Assembly: GCA_029948255.1 (NCBI GenBank)
Contig: JALIZF010001794.1
Span: 62,001-126,000 of the forward strand
Reading direction: 5' to 3'
DNA length: 64,000 bases
From: Telmatactis stephensoni
Taxonomy: Eukaryota; Cnidaria; Anthozoa; Actiniaria; Isophelliidae
In this document: piece by piece, positions 23,394 through 34,674 of the stretch
Layout of the letters: each line of letters begins with the position of its first letter
Position numbering within the stretch: the stretch's first letter is position 1
The notes under the pieces: model-generated
The model's database searches: none
The model's input: the letters and a program-made list of their open reading frames with translations, nothing else
Told to the model about the DNA's origin: nothing
Translations under genes and position numbers: made by a program

Positions 23394-23871
23394 TCAAACC
23401 AGTGCTATAATTGGCACAAACTGGCTCAGTCTCTGTGTCTTAGTGTTAACTGGATTACAGTTAGTATTTCCAGATCTTAGATTATATCCGTGGTGGTTAA
23501 TGTTTCGAGGTTGATCCAAAATAGCCTTAATTGGGCTGACATCCTTATTTTTCTTAACAAAGTCAGTGCAAATATTTACTCTTCTCTGATATAAAGGAAG
23601 GAGGTTGGCTTCTTGAAGACAGCTGGTGTAACAAGAGTACTCAGATCTAAATATTATCTTTAATGCTCTTTGTTGCACGGATTCGATCTCATCGCTGAGG
23701 TACGATGGCAGGGAGGCCCAAACGGGGACAGCATACTCCATGACGGGTCTGATAAGGCTGCAATACACTTCAATTAGATCTGTGGTACTATAACCAGCTT
23801 TGCGCAGCTGTCGCAGAATGTATAATCGTTTAGATGCTCTCTTAGTGATGTATTCACAGGGTGTTGACCAC
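23394..23871 (-). pseudogene. LINE reverse transcriptase C-terminal fragment
   Basis: The minus strand encodes about 155 codons typical of the region after the RT core in non-LTR retrotransposons: KRLYILRQLRKAGYS, then SLIRPVMEYAVPVWAS and IESVQQRALKIIF, then a tail with NLLPLYQRRVNI. This segment follows the catalytic YxDD motif, which is absent. The 5' side stops abruptly at 23872, where TTAAGGTGGCTCGACCC begins, similar to the start of the palindromic element at 4839, suggesting truncation by another insertion. No endonuclease or promoter remains. Confidence 0.8.
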
Positions 23872-24045
23872 TTAAGGTGGCTCGACCCAATTTTCAAGTA
23901 GAGCTACCAGTCGTCTTTGAGTGAAAACTATTTGTTCATGAGCAGTCTGATAGTAAATTAAGTATTGCACCCTTATCAGACAAAGATCAAAGTTTATGAT
24001 GACGTATGTTATATGGAGATCGGCGCTATTATGGCGACGCCTTAA

Positions 24046-24502
24046 AGTCCCTATGACGCATATATTTTTTTTTCAAACTTAGTTCTTTTTAGAGAGCATA
24101 GTGAAGATCTTTTTATCCTGGTTTTCCTTACCCCATATTTTCTGAGATATGAAGGTTTCAAATGTCAAAATGCAAATTTAATGACGTCAGAGGAGGCAAC
24201 ACTGCAAACTTCTCATGGGTTTTACAAAACGAGGACTTCAATTCGAGAGCCAGATTTTTCACTAAACAACAGGCTTTGCCAATGGAAATGAGTTACAAAT
24301 GGAAAAATACGAGTAATTTAAATTCTCTTGTTTTTGTATAATAAATGATTACTCCTCTTACGTCATCACATTTGCATTTTGAAATTTGAAACCTTTATAT
24401 CTCAGAAAATATGGAGTGAGGAAAAACAACATTAAAAGATCCTTACTATGCTTTCTATCAAGAACTGAGTTTGAAAATAAAAAATTATCCGTCATAGGGA
24501 CT
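24046..24502. mobile_element. TIR element flanked by TTAA
   Basis: AGTCCCTATGACG at the left pairs with CGTCATAGGGACT at the right, both outside edges being TTAA (24042-24045 and 24503-24506). The arms are about 165 bp long and include TTTCTGAGATATGAAGGTTT and its counterpart. It is non-coding. The sequence 24507-25355 after it contains nothing I recognise. Confidence 0.75.
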
Positions 24503-25357
24503 TTAAAAGAATTCCCCATTTTACACATTCTCGATTTTAATGAGTTCTAGGCTTATTCTTGAAAAATGCTCTTGTGATCTTGTAGTTAACATCATTGCCT
24601 TTAGCTCTAGCGAATTAAATCAAATTCTGAGAGAGCGTTTTCGAAATATCATCGATGAGAGATTTTAACTGCAAAAATCGAGCGTAAACAAAACAACTTT
24701 TAAATATCCTGCAATTAAAAAGAAAGTAGCACATCTAATAGTTAATTTTTCATCTCAAATTGTTGTAAAGATATCAAATTTGGCTACTGAAAGAGACGAG
24801 AGAAATCACATTGATTGATATCGAGAAAAGTGAGCCGAACTTATGTATATGGACATACTGAATTTGCTTCTGTTGCCCAAATTTCGCTCTATTGTTACAT
24901 AAACTGCAATACTTAAAGATCCCTTCGATAAATATTGTTTAAAAATTAGTATGGTTTAGTTTAGGTAATAGTTGATATGATATAGCGTTTTCAAATTCAT
25001 TGAATCATTTTACGGCTGTAAAATATTAGCCTCAAATCAGTATATTTTCAGCCGGATACAGTGGTCGACGACTCATTGATGCACGATGTAGCTCCATTGT
25101 TTTAGTTTGTCATGTTTTCGTGCATTCTAGCACCTGATGCAAATTGCGGAACGTTTCAATACCTTCCGATCACTCCTCCGAGATATGGTAATCGCTAGAA
25201 AGAAACTTTTTAACTGTACATTTCTTTGCAGCATGTCAGCACATCGTTCTATTTTTACTTTGTCTCCCCATGATTCTGCTTTTGACGATTTTCCATCTGC
25301 AGTTGTGTGACAAAAAGTTTCTTTCCTTTTTGGCATTCTTATGTATACTTAGTTTTA

Positions 25358-25810
25358 GCAATTCACAATTCCCGCCAAAACCATACCAATTTGAAAGTTG
25401 TAATAAAGCATAATAGTCTAAGTTTGCATATTTAGACTTACCATAGTAAGCCTAATGTAATGATGAACCGACGTTTATCAAAGTAGCTGATAATTTTTAT
25501 TCCACTTGACATTTTCGTTCATTTGCACGTGCATTCTTTCTCTCACGTGGCGAGTTGGATGTAGCGGTAGTTTTTTATCATGCTGCCAAATAAAAGTTAT
25601 AGAAGAAAAACTGAATATAGTAACTTGTGTAGGATTGAAATGCTCGGAAAAAATGCACTAGAAAGAAATAGAGAGAAACGCTGGCAACAGAAGTCTGAAG
25701 GTACTGGTTCAAATATTGAAACGTATTCACCTCCGGTTCTCCGTTCTCAAATAGTAAAAGAAGATTTGAATGGGAACTATGTGGTGGTTTTGGCGGGAAT
25801 TGTGAATAGC
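25358..25810. mobile_element. TIR element with a possible start exon inside
   Basis: AGCAATTCACAATTCCCGCC at the left pairs with GGCGGGAATTGTGAATAGCC at the right. Inside, a plus-strand frame from 25580 begins MLPNKSYRRKTEYSNLCR and is rich in Lys/Arg, but its distal part runs through the terminal repeat, so the frame is not convincing as a whole gene. It could be a first exon or chance. Confidence 0.55.
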
Positions 25811-27680
25811 CTACCTTGTTATGCTAACGAGGTCTCCAAGCTTCGCGCGTGGTGTCACTATGCTAATGAAGTGCTGTCGCGGCCGTTTGCATTCTGGAGT
25901 TGTGGTTCATTTGTCGGTCATCTTTAACGATAAATTTAAAATGTTTTACTGTTTCAATCTTAATGGGATTTTCATAAATGTTGTTTCGAAGATGATAATA
26001 AATACACTCCTAGCATATCAAGCAAAAATATTAAGTCGTTTGAGAGATATTTTGGAAATAATTTCGAAATAGACGTTACGGCAATGTTTATCAAAAGTTG
26101 CCTGTAAAGAAAAAGTGATATCTTCGCTTTGGAAGAGAGTTAAGAATAACCATTTAGCCACTTTGAAGTGTACAAGCAAAGGCTTCTTTACAGTGTTTTG
26201 TTGGTGTTTCACGTCTTCTGAGTAACGTTTGGGCGGTCGTGACTTTTAGCATATAAAAATGACTGCTTCAGAATATTTCTGCAAATTACTCGAAATCAAA
26301 CAGATTGAATTTCTTTAAGATAGTCTAATTTGCTTTGCCTTAGCTTGAAAGTTAATGATGTTGTTTACCGCTTGTCCCGAGCAGGTCAGGTTTTTGAGAT
26401 ATTTAGCAAAAACCAATTTCAACGATAATTGTTTATCGTTGCCATGGTAACGCTGATGATATTAAAACTGCCATAATTGAAAACTTTCATCTTACCTCTA
26501 TAGCTGGTATCAATAGCTGGTATCGATAGCTGCGGATTAAAGCTATAAACAAGGCAAATAAAAGTGAACGGTTTGGTCCAAAAATTACTATAGGGAGTCA
26601 CCTTAATGTGAGGAATCTGATGGGCATTAAGTACTGTCAAAGGTTAAATGCCAATGTTCCTTGCAATAGCAGATTGTAGAATTTTGTCTGAGCCAAGATT
26701 TAGAAAAGGAAACAATCTCTGAGGAGAATGTTTGGCATACATGCAGGTACATAAGTTCAGTTTTATCCTTATTAAATTTCATATTGTTTTATGTTCACAG
26801 ACAATGACTTATCAAGCATTTTGAATAGACTTTCCCAACAGCTCACTGGTCCAATCCTCAGTGTGACAGTAGATGAGAAAACAGTGCTGGTGGATGCTTT
26901 GCCCATCTACAAAAGTCCTCAGTTTGATGAGAAACGTCCCTTAAAGATCAAGTTTGTCAACCAGCCAGCACTAGATATAGGTGGACCTAAAAGAGAGTTT
27001 TATACTATGCTCTTTCAGGAACTTACTCATGGTGACAATGAACTGAACCTGGACTTATTTGAAGGACCACCTGGGCGATTAATGCCCCCTATAGTGTACT
27101 CTGCTGTTTTTAATGCTGTGGGAAAAATGATAGCTCACTCAATTGGTCCAATGTGGCATTGGCTTTCCACGCCTTTCTCCTCCAGCTTTCTGGTATGTGG
27201 TTACAGGAGATGTGTCAAAGGCTGTTGGATACTGCTGTATTTCTGATGTAAAGGATGAAAAAGTTGCTGCTCTTATTCAAAAGGTAGTGTAATGTGAGTT
27301 AGATCCCAGGGAAGGATTTTTTGAAGTCCAAATTTTGTCTTTCACTTTTTTGGTTCTGTGGATTTTAATAACAAGTTAATAACAAGTTAACTTCAACTTC
27401 AAGTTTTCTTTAATAAGCCCTTCAGACAATTTTATACATTGTTATTTATATCATTTTATAATTCTTTGTCGCTATATTTTTTTTTATTTACGTGTTTGCA
27501 TTTAGTATTTATATTTGTTGCTACAATAAAAACCCTTGTATCACGACTGTCAGTTGCAAACTTTCTATTATATTGAAGGTTTTGGGTTTTTCAGACCGTC
27601 CAACTAATCAGGTGAAAGGGGTATGAGCTGAGGCTATTTTGTAATCTCTGCATGCCTATTGCAAGTGTTTTTGCTGTAAT

Positions 27681-27749
27681 GTTGATCACATTAAAGCAGC
27701 ATCGTTTCAGTTAATTTAACTGAAACGATGCTGCTTTAATGTGATCAAC
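27681..27749. repeat. perfect hairpin 1 in HECT intron
   Basis: The arm 27681-27714 (GTTGATCACATTAAAGCAGC...) is the exact reverse complement of 27716-27749, with a one-base centre. It lies in the first intron of the HECT gene. Confidence 0.9.
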
Positions 27750-27752
27750 AAT

Positions 27753-27819
27753 ATCACACAAACAATTTCAGCTTCATTTTGTATCAACAATCAAATGAAG
27801 CTGAAATTGTTTGTGTGAT
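27753..27819. repeat. perfect hairpin 2 in HECT intron
   Basis: The arm 27753-27779 (ATCACACAAACAATTTCAGC...) pairs perfectly with 27793-27819 around a 13-nt loop. It begins four bases after hairpin 1 and ends 16 bases before the next exon, next to the splice acceptor. Confidence 0.9.
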
Positions 27820-30300
27820 TTTAAAATTTCAATAGTTAATGGATGGGAAGAATGAAGAAATTGATGAATTGCAAAAGGATGATGAGTTTCTAACTCTACT
27901 CTCAGATGCTGGATGTTCCTCATCAGTGAGTAACATATTTCTGATCATTACATAAATGAAAACATTTGTAGTTTTGTTTCTCTGTTAAGGGCATTTAGAT
28001 TTGTTTAGACAGTGTAAATAATTTGTGCAAATATGTGCATTCTATCATCATGATCATGATTATTAATTTGGTATCTATGTGAATAAACAACATAAAAAAC
28101 AGGCTGTAACTTTTATGGCAAATTGTCTTTATTATAGCTGGCAATGGTCATTAGAATCATGTTGAATTATGGTAAAACTTATTTTTTTAACCAATCCAGG
28201 CAATTGCCAAGTGTTCTTAGGAGACTGGCAAGGCGACTGGCAAACTGGTTAATAAACAAATAGTAAATATCAATTTTCATGTGAACAAGTTATATTTTTC
28301 AGATTGTTGGGCAAATGTTTTCAAATTGTCTTATTAGGTTAGTAACAGGCAGCTTCTGGTGGAAAGCTTGATGCTTCATACTGTGCTCAACAAGAAAACA
28401 GTTGTACTTGATCAATTGAGGAAGGGCCTCCAGACCCTAAACATCTTGAAAGAGATGGCTACAACACCTACAGTGTTTGAGAATCTATTCCTATGTTCCA
28501 GCAAAGATTTAACAAGTTCTGAGGTAATATCTTGTTTACGATTTCCGGAAAATGAAGTCTGTGAAACCCGTGACTACTTGCTAAAATACATCAACGAATG
28601 TTCAATTGAAGGTACGTTGCACAGTGAAAAATTATCAGTCAGAGTAATACCATTGTATCAACCACACAATGCACATGCAATGATTTTAATTATTAAATGT
28701 ACTCAATTGTTATTTTGCAAAACTACATGTACACTAAGATCCACAACAGGATCTAATAGATACCCCTATTGCATCTGATGAGACTTTAATGCCCATGTGC
28801 AGTTTAATAGACATCAGAAACTCATAAGGGGATTGAAACGTTAGCACGGGTCCCATGCTCTGGAATATTCAAATTATGCAAATGAGGCAAAGGTGCTTTT
28901 TGACCATATTTGGGAAATGAAAACTTGGCCTAAAATATATTTTGCAGCTTTAATTTGTAATTTTTCGGTCATTATTAAAGTATATTTTGCATTTTTTATG
29001 ACTTTCGACATCCTAAAGTGCAACTTCGTACTCTGAAAATAAAGTTCACGATCAGCTCCAAATGTGTAGTTCTCAAGGCCAACCGTTAGTGGATTTACAA
29101 AGCATTTTATCGCTCTTTCAGCTACTTTAAACCACATTCAGAACAAATAAATAAACACAACGTATTTAGTATTCTACCTAAGCGCTTCTATTTATTTGAA
29201 TTTTTTAAATAATGACTTGCTGTTTATAAGTGTAAAATCTCTGTAAAATTACTTCGCATTTGAGGTGACAAATCAAATGTTACCTTACCAGAAAATTGCC
29301 CTGGCATGGGCTGTGAGTCTTCACAATTTTCTCAGTTACTTTGAACTAAAATTCTTTTTCGTTTGGAACATGATTTGATCACTATAAGCAGCTGGAAAGT
29401 GAGCAACATTTGCTCCACCATTTTTGAAGGTTGATATCATTACCAAATATGGTCATAAAACGCTTGTTTTGCTCATTTGAATACCGGAGCATGGTACCAA
29501 AGAAATGTATTGTTGTTACACGTTTCAATCCCTTATGAGTTTCTGTAGAAATGCAGTACTATTAGTCTAATGCCTAGTTTTTTAATATAGATCTACAAAA
29601 CTTAACCCGATTTGTTACTGGATCATACCTTTTGCCACAAGGACACATATCTGTGATGTTCAGTGATGAAGGGGAATGCATTTTTGCTTCCACATGTCTT
29701 CTTGAGCTTCACCTTCCCAAGAAATTTACATCGTATGAGGATTTCCAGTTGGCAATGAAAGCTGTCTGCGATCCAGGAGGGGGAGCTTTTAATGTCCTCT
29801 AATGTTAGTAGCAATTTGACAATGATCATTGTAGTTTGCTTGTGAAAAAATGGTTTACATGGTAGTAGAATCTAAACCATTATCAACTACATCAAACTAA
29901 ATATTCAGCTATATTTCTTTCACGGGCAAAGGAATAATGCACATTATTTGATGAATGTTACTGTTCAAAGTCAATTAGCTAGTGTGGTACCAAGACATTT
30001 TTGAAATTGACAAGTTTTGCCAACTTGATTGAAATGTGTTTATCATTATTAGGATGCATGTTACTTGATTTAAATCACACGTCTTTTAGACTAGAATGCA
30101 AGTAACTTGATGCATGTTTTGTTGTTAATTGTATTACTGTAGCCAGGCGATGTGTAGTATTTAATTGCAATTAATGTTTTATAATAGAATGTTGATTATC
30201 TTTTGATAAATTATGTACATGAGAAAATTCAAGACAAGAAATGATCCTTTTTAGTCAGAAATGAATAAAATCTAATGAGAAAAACTTTGTTTAGGCATGA

Positions 30301-30562
30301 TATACACCTATTTTAAAAATGGTTGTCATGGAGCTAAAGATGATAGGTGATAGGTCATTCCACTATTCATGGTTGGGTTTTCTATTTGTTTTTATTAGGA
30401 AAGTCAACAATCAGACATTCATATCCAATGTTTGGAGCAAAATGAACGGAATAACGAAGGTGTTTTTAAAACTGCTTGCATGATTACTTCGGAGTTTGAA
30501 TGACCTATCTCCTATTGCCTATCGCCTTTAGCTCTGACAACCTTTATTGAAATAGGTGTATA
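30301..30562. mobile_element. TIR element between convergent genes
   Basis: TATACACCTATTTTAAAAAT at the left pairs with AATAGGTGTATA at the right. The arms extend through GGAGCTAAAGATGATAGG and its counterpart for about 65 bp. It is non-coding. Confidence 0.75.
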
Positions 30563-30814
30563 TGGTATATACAGACTGTATTCAACTGACTGACAACTGA
30601 TTAAAGATGACTTGTTAGGAAATTGTTTGTTCTGGCAATTTCAAGATGAAACCCATGACTGGCTAATTATATGTCAAATTATGACCTCTGGGAACACTGA
30701 AGTGACACAGACAACACAGGCAACAAACACAGACTGGTTGTCTATAAGTTTCTAGCTATTCGTGGACTAAATAGAAAGGTAGAAATATGCCCAAGGCCTC
30801 CTGTCAATTAAAGA

Positions 30815-31128
30815 TTGGGGATGCTTGTCATTAAATTAAAACATTGGTGGGTGTTGCAACATGATTTTTATCCCTGAAGGTACCAACTCAAAAACAAAAT
30901 GATGTGAATCTTGCACTATAGAGAGATTAACATGTAAATTCCCTATGGATAAGTGTTAACAGACAAAAGTCACATGATTAAAACTAGCTGTAAGTATCTT
31001 ATTTACCTTATTGAATGCCCTAAAACTGGTACCAGCTTAGTCTCTGGCAGTCCAATAAAATTTGAGACCCCTTTTAAGGTACCAGTTCACTAATTTTGAC
31101 CCCTAAAATGTAGGACAAGCATCCCCAA
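30815..31128. mobile_element. TIR element
   Basis: TTGGGGATGCTTGTC at the left pairs with GACAAGCATCCCCAA at the right. Inner AAGGTACCAACTC and complementary sequence near 31077 also pair weakly. It is non-coding and lies just downstream of the integrase stop codon. Confidence 0.65.
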
Positions 31129-31212
31129 CCTTCTCCTTTTCCGAGTCCCCTCCCCCAAATTGTTATAATATGAGCAATTTACATTCCTTCACAATAATTC
31201 TAATCTCCATTG

Positions 31213-33616
31213 CTATCTAAGATCAATTAGAAGAACAGTTGCTGTTGACATGAAAATAAATGAAATAACTTCCATGTAGATGTCAATGCCATAACTGTCA
31301 CTTGATTTCAATGGATCTATTAAAGTAGACATTTCTTGATGTTGAGCCAAGTTAAGAGGTGTTGCAATTTCTGGCACTATTACCCAATCATAATCTGTTT
31401 CATCGCTAGTGAGGGGACCACCCCAATCAATGCCATATTCTTCAAATTCTCCCTTTCAGTAAAAGATTAAGAAAATCTCATGTCAGCTGATTTCATATCA
31501 ACTAAACCTGCTTTCAAATGAAGTTGAGGAAATATTTGTAGGCTACTGTCAGATGTGTTACTCTTAACTTTTGCTCTACAAAATAGAAAAATCAAAGCAC
31601 ACTTTACATGTATATAATACCTGTGTCCTTGGTTCATACATTTCTCTTGCTACAGTTGATTCTGTACCTCTGAGTCTCAATAGCCCAAGAATGTATAGCT
31701 GCATTGGTGTTCTATTACCAGCTGTCCTAATCCTGTGCCTGATGTATCCAGCTCTCCATACATTTAGGTGACGATTAATACGCTCCAGATAGACATAGTG
31801 TAAGGCAAACAAATGGACAGAGTTGGATGGGTCAAGCAGGCCATTTTCCTCTAAATGATAAAACAACTGGTAATATATGTAGAGAACACCCTCGAACACA
31901 TCTCTCCATAGGCGCTCAATTCTCTGGTTATGTATGCTACGGCCTGCAATCATACTTCCTCTTCCAGGGCCTCGTTGTGGGTGCTGAAGCATATACATCG
32001 AGACATCAACATTTTCACCACCTTTGTCTGATCTGACTCTAGAGGGAAGCCCAAACTCAGCTACAGCTTGAAGGAAAAGGCCAAGCACAGTTTCTGCCTT
32101 GTTATTGTTCCCAGCTTTAAGGTACACAGGGAGTCTAGTAAAGCCATCAACACCACCATGCACAACTATCCTCCATCTAACAATTAATTGGAGACAAACC
32201 CAACAATAAGATTTTTATAGTTCCCTCAAATATTTGTCTCACTGAACATTTTATCTAAAATTGCCTTAGTTTTGAATGTATGCACAGATGACTTTCCAAA
32301 TAGGGCTCATTGTTTACGAGAAAAAGGCCAGAAAGGCCTCCAAAGGAAGAGGAACACATGATCTTTGATAGCAATAGAAGTGTCACCATGCTTATTTTCT
32401 GGTAACAAGGCCTTTGTGGCCTCGTTCTCATGTACTAGGCCACCAATTTTGAAAGTCGCCTGTACTTGCTGACAGAGGGAATGTGAATGGTCCATCAGCA
32501 CAAAAATCACTAAAGTCAATATTGAAACTCACACTCCCTGACCCAGGCAGAATGTTTTGAATAAATCTTAGACCCCAGCGGGGTTCTAGATAAGACTAAC
32601 TTCCCATGCTTTCCCCTGTTAAGTTCTACAGAGGCCACAGTGGCCACCCTGTTGTTAAAGACAGTTATGTTTGGTCCCAAGGGCAGTACCAGGGTTATCT
32701 TTAGGAGGGGGTGAGTTGTTATGGTATTAAGAAACCATGCAGAGTATGACTGAGAATTAAAGGGTGCAAAGTCATCTCAGGAGGGTGTGTGTGCACCCCT
32801 CCAAAAATGCACTCCTGGCTGGCTCCAAGGTAGAAAACATGCTGGGGATTAGAAGGTAATAATACATTACAAGCAAAGAATTTGACAGCAATCGAGCTCA
32901 AACGATTTTTATGTCCTCTACCTGATAAGCTTGTGGTTTCCGTCAATATGCCACAGGGCCAATGGACCACTGACGCAGTACACTGCTCTAGGTGTAAGTG
33001 AAAGCCACCTCCTTGCAATTCCCTCGGGATCTACTCGCTGCATAGATTCTCTCACTCGCAATTGTGAAACAGTGATGCCCTTCGATGGTAACTGGGAATG
33101 CACCCTTCTGTACCCTGCATTTGGAAATAACCTATGAATGTCTCTGACTTGGCTGTCAAGGTCACTATCAGTAATGGTAGTTCTTCTGCCTGCTACAGAT
33201 ATTCCATAACTTCGCAGCCGTCTTTTGATGGTGCTCACAGACACGCCAAGTGCCTGAGCGATGTCGGGGATTGTTAGTTCGTTCTCAACAAGGTATTCCA
33301 GTTGCTCCTTTGCGATTTCAAATCTAGGACGACCAACTATTCCAGAACAGCTGGTAGATGGCTGGAAAAATGTGGATGTCCACGTTTGCTCAACACGTGA
33401 TAAGAGAGTGTGGACATTATCGAGATTTTCTCGAACTGAATCGTATATATTATTTACAAAGGCAAGACGTGATAAATGGCGTGACATTTGTTGAATTCTA
33501 AAATACACATAATCCGCTACGTCTTCGCTCATATCTTGTTGCAATCTCCTGGACAGATCCAAAAGAACAAGCCTTACGTTCTGAAGAAACGCTCTTTCAT
33601 CGTGGGCCGCCGCCAT
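31213..33616 (-). CDS. IS3-like (IS3EU-type) DDE integrase/transposase, three exons, open throughout
   Basis: Minus-strand exons 33616-32922, 32176-31621 and 31452-31213 have GT-AG borders and sum to 1,491 nt, giving an uninterrupted reading frame of about 496 codons. The start MAAAHDERAFLQ is chosen; an in-frame ATG 12 codons upstream is possible. Residues about 115-136 form a helix-turn-helix (IPDIAQALGVSVSTIKRRL), followed by PNAGYRRVHSQL like the IS3 OrfB linker. The integrase core shows Asp225 (WHIDGNH), Asp282 (RSDKGGEN) and Glu319 (NQRIERLW), spacing typical of DDE(35)E enzymes. The third exon contains EYGIDWGGP, which I associate with coral members of the family. Such proteins cut and join transposon ends; this copy could be active, recently dead or host-adopted. 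No TIRs were found around it. Confidence 0.75.
32318..32430. repeat. short inverted repeat in integrase intron
   Basis: CGAGAAAAAGGCCAGAAAGG at the left pairs imperfectly with AAGGCCTTTGTGGCCTCGTTCTC at the right. The first intron (32177-32921) is otherwise anonymous. Confidence 0.5.
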
Positions 33617-34011
33617 TTTTGTCACCGAGACACCACCACAGGTAGCCCACACAAATCACTTAAATTTTGTATCATTATTACAAGATACAACACAGTTGCT
33701 TTCATTGTTTTGCTTGGTCAAATAATTATCTATTTTTTACTTGATGTCCTTATAGGAATCAACAGCTCGAATTAAAGGGGCTGACTACATGCAGGTCAGG
33801 AACGCCTGGTCGATATTTCAAAAGTCAATTTGCGTGTTGTATGTTTTCGCAAGTCGATCGCACTTGCAGTTGGACGAGAAAAATAATCTTCGCAGCTCAT
33901 GCGAGCTCAGCTCTTGGCTCTTGTGCATTACGGCAAATTGTAATAAAGGGTACGAGTTCGAATGCTTGGTCGAGAGGAGAAAATAATTGAAATACCGCTT
34001 TAAAAATCAAA

Positions 34012-34340
34012 AATAATCTTCGCAAGTCGATCAGAGTACGAGAACAATATAATTTTTATAAAGTCGATCGCAACAAGAAAAATATTTTCGCAAGTTGATC
34101 ACGGGACAAGAAGAATAGTTTTTCGCAAGTCGATCGCAGCACAACTAGAATATTTAAAAGTGAATCACGACAAGAAAAATATTTTCGCAAGTTGATCGCG
34201 GGACAAGATCAAGAATAGTTTTTCGCAAGTCGATCGCAGCACGACTAGAATATTTAAAAGTCAATCGCGACAAGAAAAATATTTTCGCAAGTCGATCACG
34301 GGACAAGAAGAATAGTTTTCGCAAGTCTATCGGAGGACAA
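34012..34340 (+). repeat. tandem repeat, unit about 100 bp
   Basis: Units starting AGTTTTTCGCAAGTCGATCG at 34117 and 34217 are nearly identical and 100 bp apart; a third starts near 34313. Within each unit the sub-motif TTTCGCAAGTYGATCRCRGGACAAG recurs. Partial older copies extend left to 34012. Confidence 0.85.
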
Positions 34341-34475
34341 AGATGGGGTTTTAAAAGTCAAAACTTCGAAATACGTTTTATTTAACAAGTCATTACTGTT
34401 TGACGTTGTCATTTCGCAACTCAAAATGAATCTGAACAAGACAAGTAATTTTGACCCCAATCATGCGCCATATAC

Positions 34476-34674
34476 GTAGTACTGCCACTGCCGTACTGTG
34501 TACGAATGTACGAACGTACTAGTGTGCCAGTACTATCATTCGAACCTGCATGTAGTACTGTCACTGCCGTACTGTGTACGAACGTACTAGTATATGCCAG
34601 TACTATCATTTGAACCTGTACGTATATAGTACTGCCACTACTGTACTGTGTACAAACGTATTAGTATTCGAAGT
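34476..34674 (+). repeat. tandem repeat, three units of about 75 bp
   Basis: Each unit begins TAGTACTGCCACTGCCGTAC and includes GTGTACGAACGTACTAGT and CCAGTACTATCATT. The third unit is more diverged and incomplete. Downstream at 34714-34737 is a short CCGCGGA run. The region 34680-36060 beyond holds no gene I can support. Confidence 0.85.

Larger units (their letters stand above)
26801..29802 (+). pseudogene. HECT-domain E3 ubiquitin ligase (G2E3-like), C-terminal four exons with one frameshift
   Basis: Exons 26801-27283, 27836-27925, 28338-28611 and 29591-29802 have AG/GT borders and compatible phases. HECT ligases load ubiquitin on a C-lobe cysteine and pass it to a substrate. Visible N-lobe motifs are LKIKFVNQPALDIGGPKREF and GRLMPPIVYSAVFNAVGKMI. 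The C-lobe ends with ASTCLLELHLPKKF, the catalytic Cys codon being at 29695-29697, and the stop follows about 35 codons later as expected. One extra base near 27145 (TCAATTGGTCC) shifts the frame; the downstream frame continues with AFWYVVTGDVSKAVGYC. Upstream exons are not found. Corals carry many such G2E3-like genes. Either a recent pseudogene or an assembly indel. Confidence 0.7.

Noticed and set aside
25127..25927. Divergent gene pair (minus 25127-25336, plus 25580-25927)
   Set aside because: The plus frame runs through a terminal inverted repeat and neither product has a recognisable motif; no downstream exons found.
34012..34340. CRISPR-like array
   Set aside because: The whole 100-bp unit is repeated, including what would be spacers, so it is a plain tandem repeat.
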